DNA of 64,000 nt, taken from assembly GCA_016714465.1 (NCBI GenBank), contig JADKDT010000009.1:62001-126000 (forward strand), given 5' to 3'. Below, one piece after another: positions 1 through 10,038 of this stretch. Source of the stretch: Candidatus Brachythrix odensensis (lineage in GTDB: Bacteria > Chloroflexota > Anaerolineae > J036 > Brachytrichaceae). The notes beneath the pieces are model-generated. The model worked only from the letters and a program-made list of their open reading frames with translations, was not told where the DNA came from and made no database searches. A program made the position numbers and the translations under genes. The number at the start of each line of letters is the position of its first letter. Position 1 is the first letter of the stretch.

Positions 1-1
1 C

Positions 2-487
2 CTCTTCCGAAAGTGCCTGCTCTACGGGATGCTGGTCGGATTGCCCGCGAATCTGCTGATTGCTCTGGCCCGTTCGAGCGTCAATGGAAACCCGTTCTCG
101 CCGCTTCTCCTGCTGTCGCAGCCGATGTTACTCGTGGCTGGACCCCTCCTAACTGCGGGCTATGTCGGCGCCTTTGCCATGCTGGCCCGGTACCCTTCGT
201 TTCACCGCATCCTGTGGCCGCTGGCCGCCGCCGGAAGGATGGCCCTGAGCAACTATCTGATGCAATCCATTGTCTGCACGGGCATCTTCTACAGCTATGG
301 CCTGGGCCTCTACGGTCAGGTCGGCGCGTTTGCCGGGCTCGCGCTCACATTCGGCCTGTGGATCGTCCAGCTCATTGTCAGCCCGCTCTGGCTGCGGGCT
401 TTCAAGTTCGGCCCGATGGAGTGGCTGTGGCGATCACTGACGTACGGCCGGCGGCAGCCGATGCGGCGCAGCGCACCCATGTCCTGA
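2..487 (+). CDS. DUF418 family membrane protein, C-terminal part (5' truncated by window edge)
   Basis: The frame is open from base 2, so the gene begins before the window. About 160 residues are visible. Several hydrophobic segments alternate with short loops (for example LLLLSQPMLLVAGPLLTAGY and GAFAGLALTFGLWIVQLIV), giving about four membrane helices. The end contains the typical DUF418 (YeiB-like) signature GPMEWLWRSLTYG, preceded by NYLMQSIVCTGIFY, another conserved stretch of this family. Known family members are inner-membrane proteins of uncertain, possibly transport, function. No frame break is seen in this fragment. The product lies in the cytoplasmic membrane; substrate and partners cannot be inferred from this end alone. 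Confidence 0.8.
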   Translation, partial: LFRKCLLYGMLVGLPANLLIALARSSVNGNPFSPLLLLSQPMLLVAGPLLTAGYVGAFAMLARYPSFHRILWPLAAAGRMALSNYLMQSIVCTGIFYSYGLGLYGQVGAFAGLALTFGLWIVQLIVSPLWLRAFKFGPMEWLWRSLTYGRRQPMRRSAPMS

Positions 488-562
488 CCTGTCTTTCGCA
501 GGCCCGGAACCGCCGGATTCGAATCCTGAGACGCTCCCTCCCGAAATCGAGACGCCGGCTGG

Positions 563-591
563 TTGCGCTACGCGGCATTGCATGCTATATC
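563..591 (+). promoter_or_regulatory. Possible sigma-70-like promoter upstream of gene A
   Basis: TTGCGC at 563-568 and TATATC at 586-591 are separated by 17 bases, in the 207-bp gap before the first giant gene. Each box matches the consensus only partly, and the distance to the start codon (about 100 bp) is plausible. Nothing else in this gap is recognisable. Confidence 0.25.
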
Positions 592-694
592 TGTGCCTTC
601 TCTGGCATGTGACGCAGGTGTCGCGCGGCGCAGTGTGCCTTGCTGAGTGACGTGAACATGGCAGTTTTGCCGACAGTGCTTGAAGGGGTGGGAC

Positions 695-3600
695 ATGAAG
701 CGAAAGGACAACCTGGGCCGGCGTTTTTCGGTGGTGCTTGCGATAGCGATCGCGGCGATGAGTCTGGCGCCCGCGCCGAGTCAGGCTGGCACGAACACAA
801 CATCGAGTCTGTCTGAGGCTCCAGCGCCCGTCGCCGAGCCCGCCGCGTCCGCGGTGTCGCAGGAATTGTCTGTCGCCCAACCGCCGGCTCTCGCGGCGCC
901 GATCAGCCTGGTTAGGGTGCAGAGCGCTGCCCGGCCGAGTGAGCTGTCAGGCGGATTGGTGACGATCACTTTCACCGTCTTCAACAACCTGCCGCCCATC
1001 CTCCGCCCCGAGTTGCCCAACGCCGCCACCATCACCGAGTCAATCGCAATCCTGTCGGCTCATGACTATCGGCTGGACCCCAACACGATCCGGAACGTCC
1101 TGATCACCGACACCCTCCTGGCCGCGGCCGGGTTCGAATCGGCCTCTCCGGCGGTGAGCCAATCTGGCAACGCGATCGTCTGGTCGCTGGGCGATCTGCC
1201 GCCCATGGGCAGCCTCACCGCCACCCTGACCCTAAGCGTGACGCCGGGCGGTGGTGACTTCACGCCGTTGGACGGTGGGCCGGTCGCCCATGCAACCCTG
1301 AATGGGCGCCGGGTGAGCGCGGCCGGCGCTGCGACTCACATTGCCAGCGAAGCCCTGGGCGCGTTCCTGGTCCGGACCGTCGACGCGGACACCCGCGACG
1401 ACTACATGCTGCGCAGGGCAGCCGAGCTTCAACACGCCAGCGGCCCCCTGTTCGACCTGGTTAAGGGCATGGGCAATGAAACCTATGCGGGCTCGCTGCG
1501 CGGCACGCGCGGCACGCTGTGGGGCGGGGCGGGGAACGCGCTCGACAAGGCGTCGCTGCTCATCGCCCTGCTGCGGGCCAGCGGCGTGCCTGCCCGCTAC
1601 CGGCACGGTTCGCTCAACACGCCGACGTCCCAGGCGCTGATTGCCAGCATGTTCATCACCCCAACCCGGATCGAAGGCTACGTCCCGGCCGGCGCGCCGG
1701 TCAGCGATCCCCTGAACGACGCCGCCCTGTTGGCCGAGGCCGGCGACCACTGGTGGGTCGAGGCCTATCTCGCCGGAACGTGGACCGATCTCGACCCGTC
1801 GTTCGCCGAGGCCACCCCGGGCGCAACCTATCAGTCGAGCGTCGCCGGCGATGGCACGGATCGGATTGCCGAGGTCCCCGATGCCCAACGGCACAAGGTC
1901 ACCGTCCGGCTCAAGGTCCAGAAGTACAACAACTATCTGGGCGGGCTGACGGATTTCTATCCGATCTCGCGCACCTTTGCCTCGGTCGAAGTGGCCGGCA
2001 AGCCGGTCGCTCTGGCCCACGTGGTGAATCCGCAGTCGGTCAGCGGGCTGGTATTTGGAAACAACATCGTCGACTACACGCCCTACTTCATCGTGGGCGA
2101 GGACGCCAACACGGCTGAGATCGTGGTCGGCGCGCCCTTTCAGGACCTCGTCAGCAGCTTTGCCTCGGTCACGAATCTGCACGTGGCCGAGTGGCTGCAG
2201 TTTGATCTGCGCGAGCCCGGCGGCGCGACCCGGACGTTTGAGCGCGAGGTCATCGACCTGATCGGCTATGACAAGCGCCAGAACGGCGGCGCCATCAGCT
2301 TTGCCTCGGGCAGCCAGAGCCAGCCCATGGTCCAGACCACCGACATGTTCTCGAGTTGGTTCTGGAGCGGCCGGGTGCCGTTTGAGGCCCTGCAGCGCAC
2401 CCGCGCGCTGGCGATCAACCTCACCCCCCAGTTCAGCGCCGACCTCGCCACGATCAACGCACTGCAGTATGTGACGAACCGCGCTCCCGAACAGGAGGCC
2501 CAATTCACCGCCGCCCAGAGCCGGATGCAGCTCAATATCTCCGCCCGCCTGGCCCTGGTCGGGCTGACCTTCGCTGTGCGGGCCGATGACGCGCTGGACT
2601 ATTTTGGGGCCGCTACCGAGGTCAAGGCTTACTACGCCGCGCCCCGCATCGTGAGCGTGGGGTCGCTGACCGGGATCAGCGCGACGGTGAACTCGGATGC
2701 CTTCACCATCGATCTGCGCCGCACCACCGCCCGCGCGGTGGGCCGGCCTGGCCAATCGCTCGAAGCGCCTTACGCGTTGCAGCAGATGAAGGGCTACCTG
2801 GAATCGCAATACGAGCAGGATGCGCTCGAGGAGGCCGCCGGGCTGCCCGCGGTCAGCACGGCCCGAGTCATTTCGCAAGCGTTGGCCCTGGGTGTGCCCC
2901 TCGTCCGCATCGACGACACGATGCTGGATGAGCTCTCCAATCTGGCGCTGTCCGATCAGGCCCGGGCCCGCATCACCACGGCCGTGATCGCCGGCAAGGA
3001 AGTGCTGGTGCCGAGCGAGGGCATCTCGATCAGCGGCCGGCTGCGATATGCCTGGTTCGAGAGCGACAGGCTGACCGGCGAGATGGTCGGGGTGATGGAG
3101 AACGGGCTGCACACAGCCGCCATCGAATACAACCTGCTCTTGAGCGGCGGCCTAAAGGCGTTGACTGGATTCATGCTCGGCATGGTGGTCGGCCTGTGGA
3201 GCGCGTTGACGCCTGTGCTGGTGAGCAAACTTGGCGGGGACAAGTCCCATGCCGTGGCGACGATGAAGGTGGCAACGAAGTCCGCCGACGCCTATGCCAA
3301 GGCCTTCTGCGAAGGTCCGAACAAGATCGTGAAGAAAGCCTGCAACATGGCCTACAAAGGCGGGAAGAAAGTAGGCGCCAGCCTGGTTTCCGCCAGTGAT
3401 CCACCCCTGCCTGAGATTGAGTACGCCATTCCGAGCGCGCCTTTGCCGACCCATGCGGCGGTCCGGGCAACCAGCGCGCATACGGCGCCGGCCAACCTGC
3501 CCTCCGGCGCGATCACGGCCAGCTTGTCGACGGCGCTGGTGGCGGTCTACGGGGCCGGCGACGCCTCGCTCTATGCGGATGTGTCCAACGGTCTGAGTGT

Positions 3601-4798
3601 GGGTGGGGCCTATCCTGGCGCAACGAACCTCGCGCCCGCGGCGGCGCTCGCGATTGCCGCGGGTGGGGTCAACCTCGACGGCGCCAGCGGCGGCCTGACC
3701 CTGGGCGGGATACCTGTGCCGCCGCCGGCGCGCTTTGCCATCGCCAATTTCACCGGCGCGTTGAGCGTCGCCGACGCGGGCGCCGTCGACGGGGTCGTCC
3801 TGAACGGCACAGGCGAAGTGTTTGCGCTGTCCCTGTCGGCCCCCGCCAGCGCCATCAGTCCGGTTGGCAATGTGGCATTCACAGCCCAGATCTCGAGCTC
3901 GGTCAGCGGCGTCTACAGCCTGACGGTCGAGGGCCCGGATGGGTGGGTGGTGGCGCTCGGCAATGCTGGCGCCATCAGCGCGCAGCCCGGCCTGGGCGCG
4001 CCGGCCGGGACGTATGCGCTGGTCGTTGTCGCCCAGTCGCGGGCTTTCCCCCGCCTGAGCTTGAGCGCCGTCCATACGGTCACGATTTCGGCGTTCCAGG
4101 GCATGCAGATGAGCGTGGCCCCGGATCCGCTGACCTCGGTGCCGCATGGCCTCAACCAAAGCGATAACCCGCTCAACGACGCCAATGATGGCCGGATGCA
4201 GTTGAGCGGGGCCGCCTTCCGGGTCGACATCACCAACACCAGCAACCTCACCCGGAGCTTTGCGGCCAGTGTGGCCGGGCTAAGCGCCGGCTGGTTGATT
4301 TACGGCGGACAAACCGGAATCGACGCGCGGACTGTCAGCCTGCCTCCGGGCGGGGTGGGCCGCCTCGGCCTCTATATTTCGCCCACCCTGGGGTTGCCGC
4401 CGGCCGGCGCGACGTATCCATTCACGGTCAGTGTGGCCGGCCTCGAAAATCCCTCCCTGACTGGCAGCGACAGCGATGTGTTCGTCGTGCCGGCGACGCC
4501 CTACGCCCATCTCACGTTGTCGCAGCCCTTCCTCTTCAGCGCGCCGGGGGCCACCAGCACCCTGAATCTGCGCCTGTCCAACGTCGGCAACGCAGCCGCC
4601 GCTTTCCCGATCGGATTTGACGCGCCTGCGCCGGGCTGGAGCGCCAGTTTCGCCGCCAGCATGAGCGCGGCCGCGGGCGTGACCGCCATCCAGCCGATCA
4701 CCTTCGTCGCCCAGGGCGCGGTCGGCCAGGACTTTATCGTTGGATTCACGACTTCGAGCGGCGGGGCTCGCAGACCGCCTATGCCCTTGTCATCCTGA
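695..4798 (+). CDS. Giant surface protein A, N-terminal fragment (signal peptide, transglutaminase-like, Ig-like)
   Basis: I chose ATG 695 because AAGGGGTGGG sits just upstream and the product then starts MKRKDNLGRR followed by a Sec signal peptide ending near APAPSQAG. Next come a DUF11-like beta domain (about residues 75-190) and a transglutaminase-like domain (about 210-395) with the family's ALLRASGVPARY, HWWVEAYL and DLDPSF stretches. The expected catalytic Cys position reads GNALDKA, so no nucleophile is visible. A hydrophobic helix (GLKALTGFMLGMVVGLW, near residue 825) and Ig-like NEW3-type domains follow. Homology with gene B ends near 4765, where the frame shifts by one base in a G-rich stretch; the last residues to the stop at 4798 are out of frame. 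Function is probably a cell-surface or secreted adhesin/scaffold; this is inference. Confidence 0.75.
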   Translation: MKRKDNLGRRFSVVLAIAIAAMSLAPAPSQAGTNTTSSLSEAPAPVAEPAASAVSQELSVAQPPALAAPISLVRVQSAARPSELSGGLVTITFTVFNNLPPILRPELPNAATITESIAILSAHDYRLDPNTIRNVLITDTLLAAAGFESASPAVSQSGNAIVWSLGDLPPMGSLTATLTLSVTPGGGDFTPLDGGPVAHATLNGRRVSAAGAATHIASEALGAFLVRTVDADTRDDYMLRRAAELQHASGPLFDLVKGMGNETYAGSLRGTRGTLWGGAGNALDKASLLIALLRASGVPARYRHGSLNTPTSQALIASMFITPTRIEGYVPAGAPVSDPLNDAALLAEAGDHWWVEAYLAGTWTDLDPSFAEATPGATYQSSVAGDGTDRIAEVPDAQRHKVTVRLKVQKYNNYLGGLTDFYPISRTFASVEVAGKPVALAHVVNPQSVSGLVFGNNIVDYTPYFIVGEDANTAEIVVGAPFQDLVSSFASVTNLHVAEWLQFDLREPGGATRTFEREVIDLIGYDKRQNGGAISFASGSQSQPMVQTTDMFSSWFWSGRVPFEALQRTRALAINLTPQFSADLATINALQYVTNRAPEQEAQFTAAQSRMQLNISARLALVGLTFAVRADDALDYFGAATEVKAYYAAPRIVSVGSLTGISATVNSDAFTIDLRRTTARAVGRPGQSLEAPYALQQMKGYLESQYEQDALEEAAGLPAVSTARVISQALALGVPLVRIDDTMLDELSNLALSDQARARITTAVIAGKEVLVPSEGISISGRLRYAWFESDRLTGEMVGVMENGLHTAAIEYNLLLSGGLKALTGFMLGMVVGLWSALTPVLVSKLGGDKSHAVATMKVATKSADAYAKAFCEGPNKIVKKACNMAYKGGKKVGASLVSASDPPLPEIEYAIPSAPLPTHAAVRATSAHTAPANLPSGAITASLSTALVAVYGAGDASLYADVSNGLSVGGAYPGATNLAPAAALAIAAGGVNLDGASGGLTLGGIPVPPPARFAIANFTGALSVADAGAVDGVVLNGTGEVFALSLSAPASAISPVGNVAFTAQISSSVSGVYSLTVEGPDGWVVALGNAGAISAQPGLGAPAGTYALVVVAQSRAFPRLSLSAVHTVTISAFQGMQMSVAPDPLTSVPHGLNQSDNPLNDANDGRMQLSGAAFRVDITNTSNLTRSFAASVAGLSAGWLIYGGQTGIDARTVSLPPGGVGRLGLYISPTLGLPPAGATYPFTVSVAGLENPSLTGSDSDVFVVPATPYAHLTLSQPFLFSAPGATSTLNLRLSNVGNAAAAFPIGFDAPAPGWSASFAASMSAAAGVTAIQPITFVAQGAVGQDFIVGFTTSSGGARRPPMPLSS

Positions 4799-5259
4799 CC
4801 ACCCCTCAGGCGGCCTGCGCCTATGCGGCAGCCTACAGCCTGGCCGATCTGGGCAGCGCCGCCCCGGCCGCGGCCCTGGATGCCGTTGCCGCCGCCGCCG
4901 CCGCGCTCGAGGGCGATCCAACAAATGTCGCCAAGCGAGATGCCTTGATCAGCGCGCTGAACGCATTGAGCGCCGCCCAAGACGGTCTGCCGCCGCTGCC
5001 TGCCTTTGCCAACCTGCAAGTGCTTGCCGCGAGCCTGGCCGGGCACATCGGCCAGGCCCAGATAGGCCCCGACTTGGCTACGTTGTGCGGGCTGATGGGC
5101 GAGCTGGCGGGGCAACTCCGGGCGGCCATCAGCCATGACTTCGAGGCGAGCTTCAGCCCGGGCGCGGCGGCCGGGCTGCCCGGCCGGCCGATCAGCCTGA
5201 CCTTCGCCGTGACGAACCGGGGCTCGCTGAGCACAAGCTTCAATGTCACGCTGACCTCT
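4768..5259 (+). CDS. Giant surface protein A, second fragment (after first frameshift)
   Basis: This reading frame has no start of its own. It continues gene A: TAYALVIL, then an Ala-rich helical segment with LATLCGLMGEL, then an Ig-like strand set (FSPGAAAGLPGRPISLTFAV). It aligns with gene B residues encoded at about 17650-18130. It ends at 5259, where 13 bases replace a 93-base stretch present in gene B and the frame changes again. It would not be translated alone; it is part of the broken gene 695-13283. Confidence 0.65.
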
Positions 5260-5272
5260 GGCGAGCGCCGGT

Positions 5273-7645
5273 TTTGTGCCGGTGTATGCCGATGTGGCGG
5301 CCTTTACCGGCGCGCCCGCCCTGCCGATGCTGACGGACTCCGCAATCGCGGGGGTGAGCTTCATTTCGCCCCTGTTGCAGGTGATGGACGTTATTGCCAG
5401 TCCGGGCTTTGTCGACTTCGGAACGAGCGCGACGAGCCTGAGCGCGCGAGTGGCCAACATCGCCAATTGGCAGATGACGGCGATGGCGACACTGACGGTG
5501 TTCGCGCCAAACGGCGCGATCAGCGCCACGCTCAACCTGCCGCTGACCCTCAATCCCGGCAATCCAACACCCTTGAGCTTCGGCAGCCTGAACACGAGCG
5601 GCTTCCAGACCGGCACCTATACCGTCACAGTCAGCGCCGTCATCACGGCCCCGGCCGGAATGGCCGGCGCGGTGTCGACCAGCTACGGCTTCTTTGCGGT
5701 GGGACAGGCCCTGTACGCCAGCGGATCGGTCTCGCCGGCCGTGGTCGCGCCCGGGGATGTCACCGTGACGACATTTATCACCACCTTTGTCAATTTGGAC
5801 GGCGGACCCGCCCTGCTGCGAGCCGGCCGGTCTCAAACAGGCAATCGATGGGCGTTGAAGGCGAATGGGGAGCCGTCTCCCGTCGCAGAGCAGAAGCTCG
5901 ACGATGGGAGCCCGGATCCGGCCTCGGACTCGCCATTTCTCGACGGTCCAACGCTGAAGATCAGCGAGGACGCCCGCGCGCCCGCGCGCCCGTCCTTCTC
6001 CAGCGCCATCGCCCGGACCGAGACCAGCAGCACGCTCGTGACGCCAGCGGGCACATGGACGAGCGTCGCTGGCAGCGACATGGCCAGTGGATCGAGTTAC
6101 AGCCGATCGAGCGGGGTGAGCAGCACCCTGAGCTTCACCTTCACCGGCTCATGGGTGAGCCTTGGCTACGTGGCCGCCAACAATGGCCGGCACTTCGAGG
6201 TCTTCATCGATGGGGTGAGCCAGGGGGTCATCGACAGCTACGTCAATCGGGGTGAACTGCCCCAGAGCCGGGTGTATGCCGGCCTGGTGACCGCCACCCA
6301 CGTCATCAGCGTCTTTGTGCTCAGCACGAAGAACGCATTTGCGGCCGCCACCGCCTACGCGCATATCGACCACTTCGATACGTGGGATGGCTCGACCCTG
6401 ATCGATGGGATCTTTGAGCATACCGATGGGCGGGTGATCCTCGGTGGGGGTTGGACGACGCAATCGGCGGCGGTGGCCAATGGCGGCACGTATGCAAGAA
6501 GCGGGTTCGCCAGCGGGGTGGCCTGGTTCGCCTTCAGCGGCGACAGCGTGAGCTATCAGATGCTGCGCAACTTCAACAGCCCTGGCGAGGTCAGCGTGTA
6601 TGTCGACGGGGTGTGGAAGGCCGACCTGGACCAGGCCGCATTGTTCGCCAACGCCGCGGTGTCAACCGCGACCGTGGCATTCAATGGTCTGGGCGCGGGC
6701 GCGCACGTGATGATGCTGGCCGCGCGGCGGGGCTTCGTATTCATCAGCCTGGATACCTTTGCGACCCCCGGCGTTGCGCCGTTCTATGCCACGCCGGCGC
6801 CGACGGGTGTCGTGCGCTATGAGGAGAACCATCCCGCGCTGCGCTACAACGGCGCGCCGCTCACGGCGACGAAGGGGTCCTGGGCGGAGAGCACCCAGAC
6901 AAACGCCAGCGGCAGGTGGTATGCCGCGTCGGCATCGACGAGCGACGTGCTCAGCCTGAGTTTCACCGGCACCTGGGCCAGCCTCGGTTATCTGGCGTCG
7001 ACGAACACCGGCCGGGTCGAGGTCTTCATCGACGGCATCTCAAAAGGCGTGGTTGACACCTACGCCAACGCCCTGACTTCGCGCAGCGCGACCTTTGCCG
7101 GACTGTCAGCCGGCGCGCATACGTTGACGGCCACCGTGTTGTTGACCCGAAATGCGTTCGCCAACGTGCCCGGCGTCTTCAACTTTGACTATCTTGATGT
7201 GTGGGATGGAAACGTTATGCCCGATGGTCAGTTTGAAGAAGACAGCCCGCGCGCCTGGTTTTCTGGCGGCTGGAACCGCGCTGCGCTCGCCAACGCAAGC
7301 GGCGGCAACTACGCCAGCAGCCCGTTTGGGTCGGGGGTAGCCTGGTTCGCCTTCATGGGCGACAGTGTGTCATGGCAGTACGTGGCCGGGATCAACAACG
7401 CGGGCTCGGCTCGGATCAGCATCGATGGGGTCGATCAGGGGCGGTTCGATTTGTCATCGCCGATCACCGGCACGACAAACTTCACCGGCGCGCTGTCATT
7501 TGGCGGTCTGGGCGCTGGCCCGCACGTTCTGACCGGATTTGGCCCGCCAGGTCTTCATCAGCGTCGATCGTTTTGCGGCGCCGGGCGCGGCGCCCTTCTA
7601 CACGCCCACTTTGAAGAGCGGACTGGCGCGTCTCGAGGAGGATGA
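5273..7645 (+). CDS. Giant surface protein A, third fragment (Ig-like plus modules 1-2)
   Basis: The frame resumes at FVPVYADVAAFTG and aligns with gene B from about 18229. It encodes an NEW3-like Ig domain (VDFGTSATSLSARVANIANW), a short acidic/Pro linker, then the first and second beta-sandwich modules. Module 1 begins near RPSFSSAIART and module 2 near VVRYEENHPALRYNG. Each module has FTGSW/FTGTW, EVFIDGxSxGVxD, AGAHxLT and a DxWDG turn. Homology ends near 7535, where one extra G in ACCGGATTT shifts the frame; the remaining residues to 7645 are not homologous. The fragment is part of the single gene A. Confidence 0.75.
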   Translation, partial: FVPVYADVAAFTGAPALPMLTDSAIAGVSFISPLLQVMDVIASPGFVDFGTSATSLSARVANIANWQMTAMATLTVFAPNGAISATLNLPLTLNPGNPTPLSFGSLNTSGFQTGTYTVTVSAVITAPAGMAGAVSTSYGFFAVGQALYASGSVSPAVVAPGDVTVTTFITTFVNLDGGPALLRAGRSQTGNRWALKANGEPSPVAEQKLDDGSPDPASDSPFLDGPTLKISEDARAPARPSFSSAIARTETSSTLVTPAGTWTSVAGSDMASGSSYSRSSGVSSTLSFTFTGSWVSLGYVAANNGRHFEVFIDGVSQGVIDSYVNRGELPQSRVYAGLVTATHVISVFVLSTKNAFAAATAYAHIDHFDTWDGSTLIDGIFEHTDGRVILGGGWTTQSAAVANGGTYARSGFASGVAWFAFSGDSVSYQMLRNFNSPGEVSVYVDGVWKADLDQAALFANAAVSTATVAFNGLGAGAHVMMLAARRGFVFISLDTFATPGVAPFYATPAPTGVVRYEENHPALRYNGAPLTATKGSWAESTQTNASGRWYAASASTSDVLSLSFTGTWASLGYLASTNTGRVEVFIDGISKGVVDTYANALTSRSATFAGLSAGAHTLTATVLLTRNAFANVPGVFNFDYLDVWDGNVMPDGQFEEDSPRAWFSGGWNRAALANASGGNYASSPFGSGVAWFAFMGDSVSWQYVAGINNAGSARISIDGVDQGRFDLSSPITGTTNFTGALSFGGLGAGPHVLTGFGPPGLHQRRSFCGAGRGALLHAHFEERTGASRGG

Positions 7646-10038
7646 TCCGGCCTTGCGCTACAACGGCGTGCCCCTGGCGGTGACCAAACCCTCGTGGTCC
7701 TCCGGCACGAATGGGTTTGCCAGCGACGGGGAATACCTGGCCTCGTCGGCGGCGGGCGACGCGGTATCGGTGGTCTTCACCGGGACGTGGGCCAACCTGG
7801 GCTATCTGGCGGTAGCCAATGCCGGGCTGGTCGAAGTCGTTAGCGATGGCGTGTCACAGGGTGTCATTGACACCTATGGGAATGGGACCTTCCCGCGCAA
7901 CGTCGTGTATGCCGGGTTGAGCGCGGGCGCCCACACCTTGAGCGTGACCGTGCTGGGCACGCGAAACGCGCTCGCTTCCTTCCCGGGCAACTTCTACCTG
8001 GACTACATCGATGTGTGGGATGGCAGCCCGGTCGCCGACGGGGTATTTGAGGAGAGCAGCGAACGGGTCTGGTTCAGCGACGGCTGGAGCCAAACCGCGG
8101 GGGCGGCGGCCAGCGGGGGGATCTATGCCAGGAGCCTGTTTGGCACTGGCGCGGTCTGGTTCGCCTTTACCGGCGACAGCGTGTCGTATCAGTTCTTCAA
8201 CGGTTTCAATTTGGCCGGGGTGATGCATGTGATGATCGACGGGGCGTATCGGGACCGGGTGGACCTGGCCTCGCCGTTGACGGGCACGACGGACTTCACC
8301 CGGTCGATTACGTATGCCGGGCTGGGGGCGGGGCCGCATATTCTGACCGCATATGTCTTCCGAAACTACTACGCCAGTCTGGATTTCTTCGCCACGCCCG
8401 GGGCGGCTGCGGCAGCGCCGATAACGCGAACGGGCATCATTCGATTCGAGGAGGACAACCCCGCCCTGCGCTTCAATGGCGTGCCCTATACCGCGACCCG
8501 CGCCACCTGGGGCGAAGGCGCCAACGCCATGGCCAGCGATGCGTATGTGCGGTTCTCGTCGACTCTCAGCGACGTGGTCAGCCTGGCCTTCAGCGGCACC
8601 TGGGCCAGCGTGGGCTATGTTGCGCGGGTCAACGGCGGGCGAGCCGAGATCTTCATCGACGGCGCGTCGCGCGGGGTGATCGACACCTTTGCCAACGGCG
8701 AGGAGCCTCGCAGCGCCGTGTTCGCGGGCCTGAGCGCCGGCCCGCATGTGATCAGCCTGACGGTGCTCGCGACGCGCAACGGATTTGCTGGAGCGCCTGG
8801 AAACATCTACTTCGACTACTTCGACGTGTGGGATGGCAGCCCGCTGGGCGATGGCACCCTGGATGAATCCAACCCGCGGATCTTGTACAGCAGCGGCTGG
8901 ACGCGCGAGGCCGCGGCTTCGGCCGAAGGCGGGAACCATGCCCGCAGCACCATCAACACCGGGGCGGTCTGGGCGACGTTCTCCGGCGATTCGGTCCGGC
9001 TGGTTGCTCTGGCCGGTTTCCTATTCGCCGGCGAATTCGGGGTGTGGATTGACGGGGAGTGGAAGGGTTGGTACGACCTGTATTCGGCCACGACTGTGAC
9101 GCGCGCCTTCGCCTTTGCTGGCCTCGGGGCGGGCCCGCATGTGATGACCCTGGTCTCGCACCGTGGCTTCTACGTCTCGATTGACTCGGTGACCACCCCG
9201 GCGGCCGGGCCGTATGTGCCGGGCGCGCCGAGCGGGGTGTATCGGCTCGAGGAGGACAGCCCGTACCTGCGTTACAACGGCGAGCCGTTCACCCAGACCC
9301 GGACAACCTGGGAACTTGCTCAACTGGGGCAGGCCAGTGACTACTACATTGCCCGTAGCAACACCCCCAGCGACACGGTCAGCCTGACCTTCAGCGGGGC
9401 CTGGGTCAGCCTGGGCTTCGCCACCCGGACGGATGGCCGGCAGGTCGAGGTCTTTCTCGATGGGGTGAACCAGGGCGTCGTTGACACCTACTCGGCCACC
9501 GATGACGTGCTGACTCGGGTATATGGCGGCCTCGTGAGCGCCACGCACGTGATCTCGTTCAACATCCTCAGCACCGTCAACGTGAGCGCCACGGGCGGAA
9601 CGAAATGGCTGCAGTTTGACTATGTGGATGTGTGGGACGGCACGGAAGAGCCGAAGGGGCTGTTCCAGCATGAGCCGCGCGAGCAGGATGCCGGGCGGGT
9701 CTATCTCAGCAGTGACTGGACGGCTACGCCGCGCATCGCCGCGATCAGCGGCACGTTCATCCAGGACGGCACGAACGCCTGGTTCCTGTTTACCGGGGTG
9801 AGCGTGACCGTGATTGGAGTGACTGACAACCTGACTCCGAGCAAGGCCGAGATCTTCATCGATGGGGTGAGCCAGGGCCTGCTCGACCTGAGTTACCCCT
9901 TTGGGCGTTCGCCGGTGCCGACCACGCTGGCCGGCCTGAGTCCAGGCGCGCATGTCCTGCGTTTTGTCGATCGCAGTGGGGTAGGGATCAATCTGGGCGC
10001 CGGGTTGGACGGCTTCGATACCGGCAGCCCGCGCTTCA
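5986..10038 (+). repeat. Five tandem protein modules in gene A (about 265 residues each)
   Basis: Starts of successive modules are near 5986, 6809, 7620, 8436 and 9238. The common core is a Tyr-Glu-Glu start, RYNG, an FTGTW strand, an EVFIDG strand, GVxDTY, LSAGAH and a DVWDG turn, followed by a second sandwich half ending in FATPG. The architecture resembles ligand- or carbohydrate-binding sandwich domains of surface proteins; binding is not shown by the sequence. Confidence 0.75.

Noticed and set aside
1232..3112. Long minus-strand open frame opposite gene A, and similar frames opposite gene B
   Set aside because: Shadow of the sense coding frame; composition is Arg/Gly/Ala/His-rich and no start site or domain is seen.
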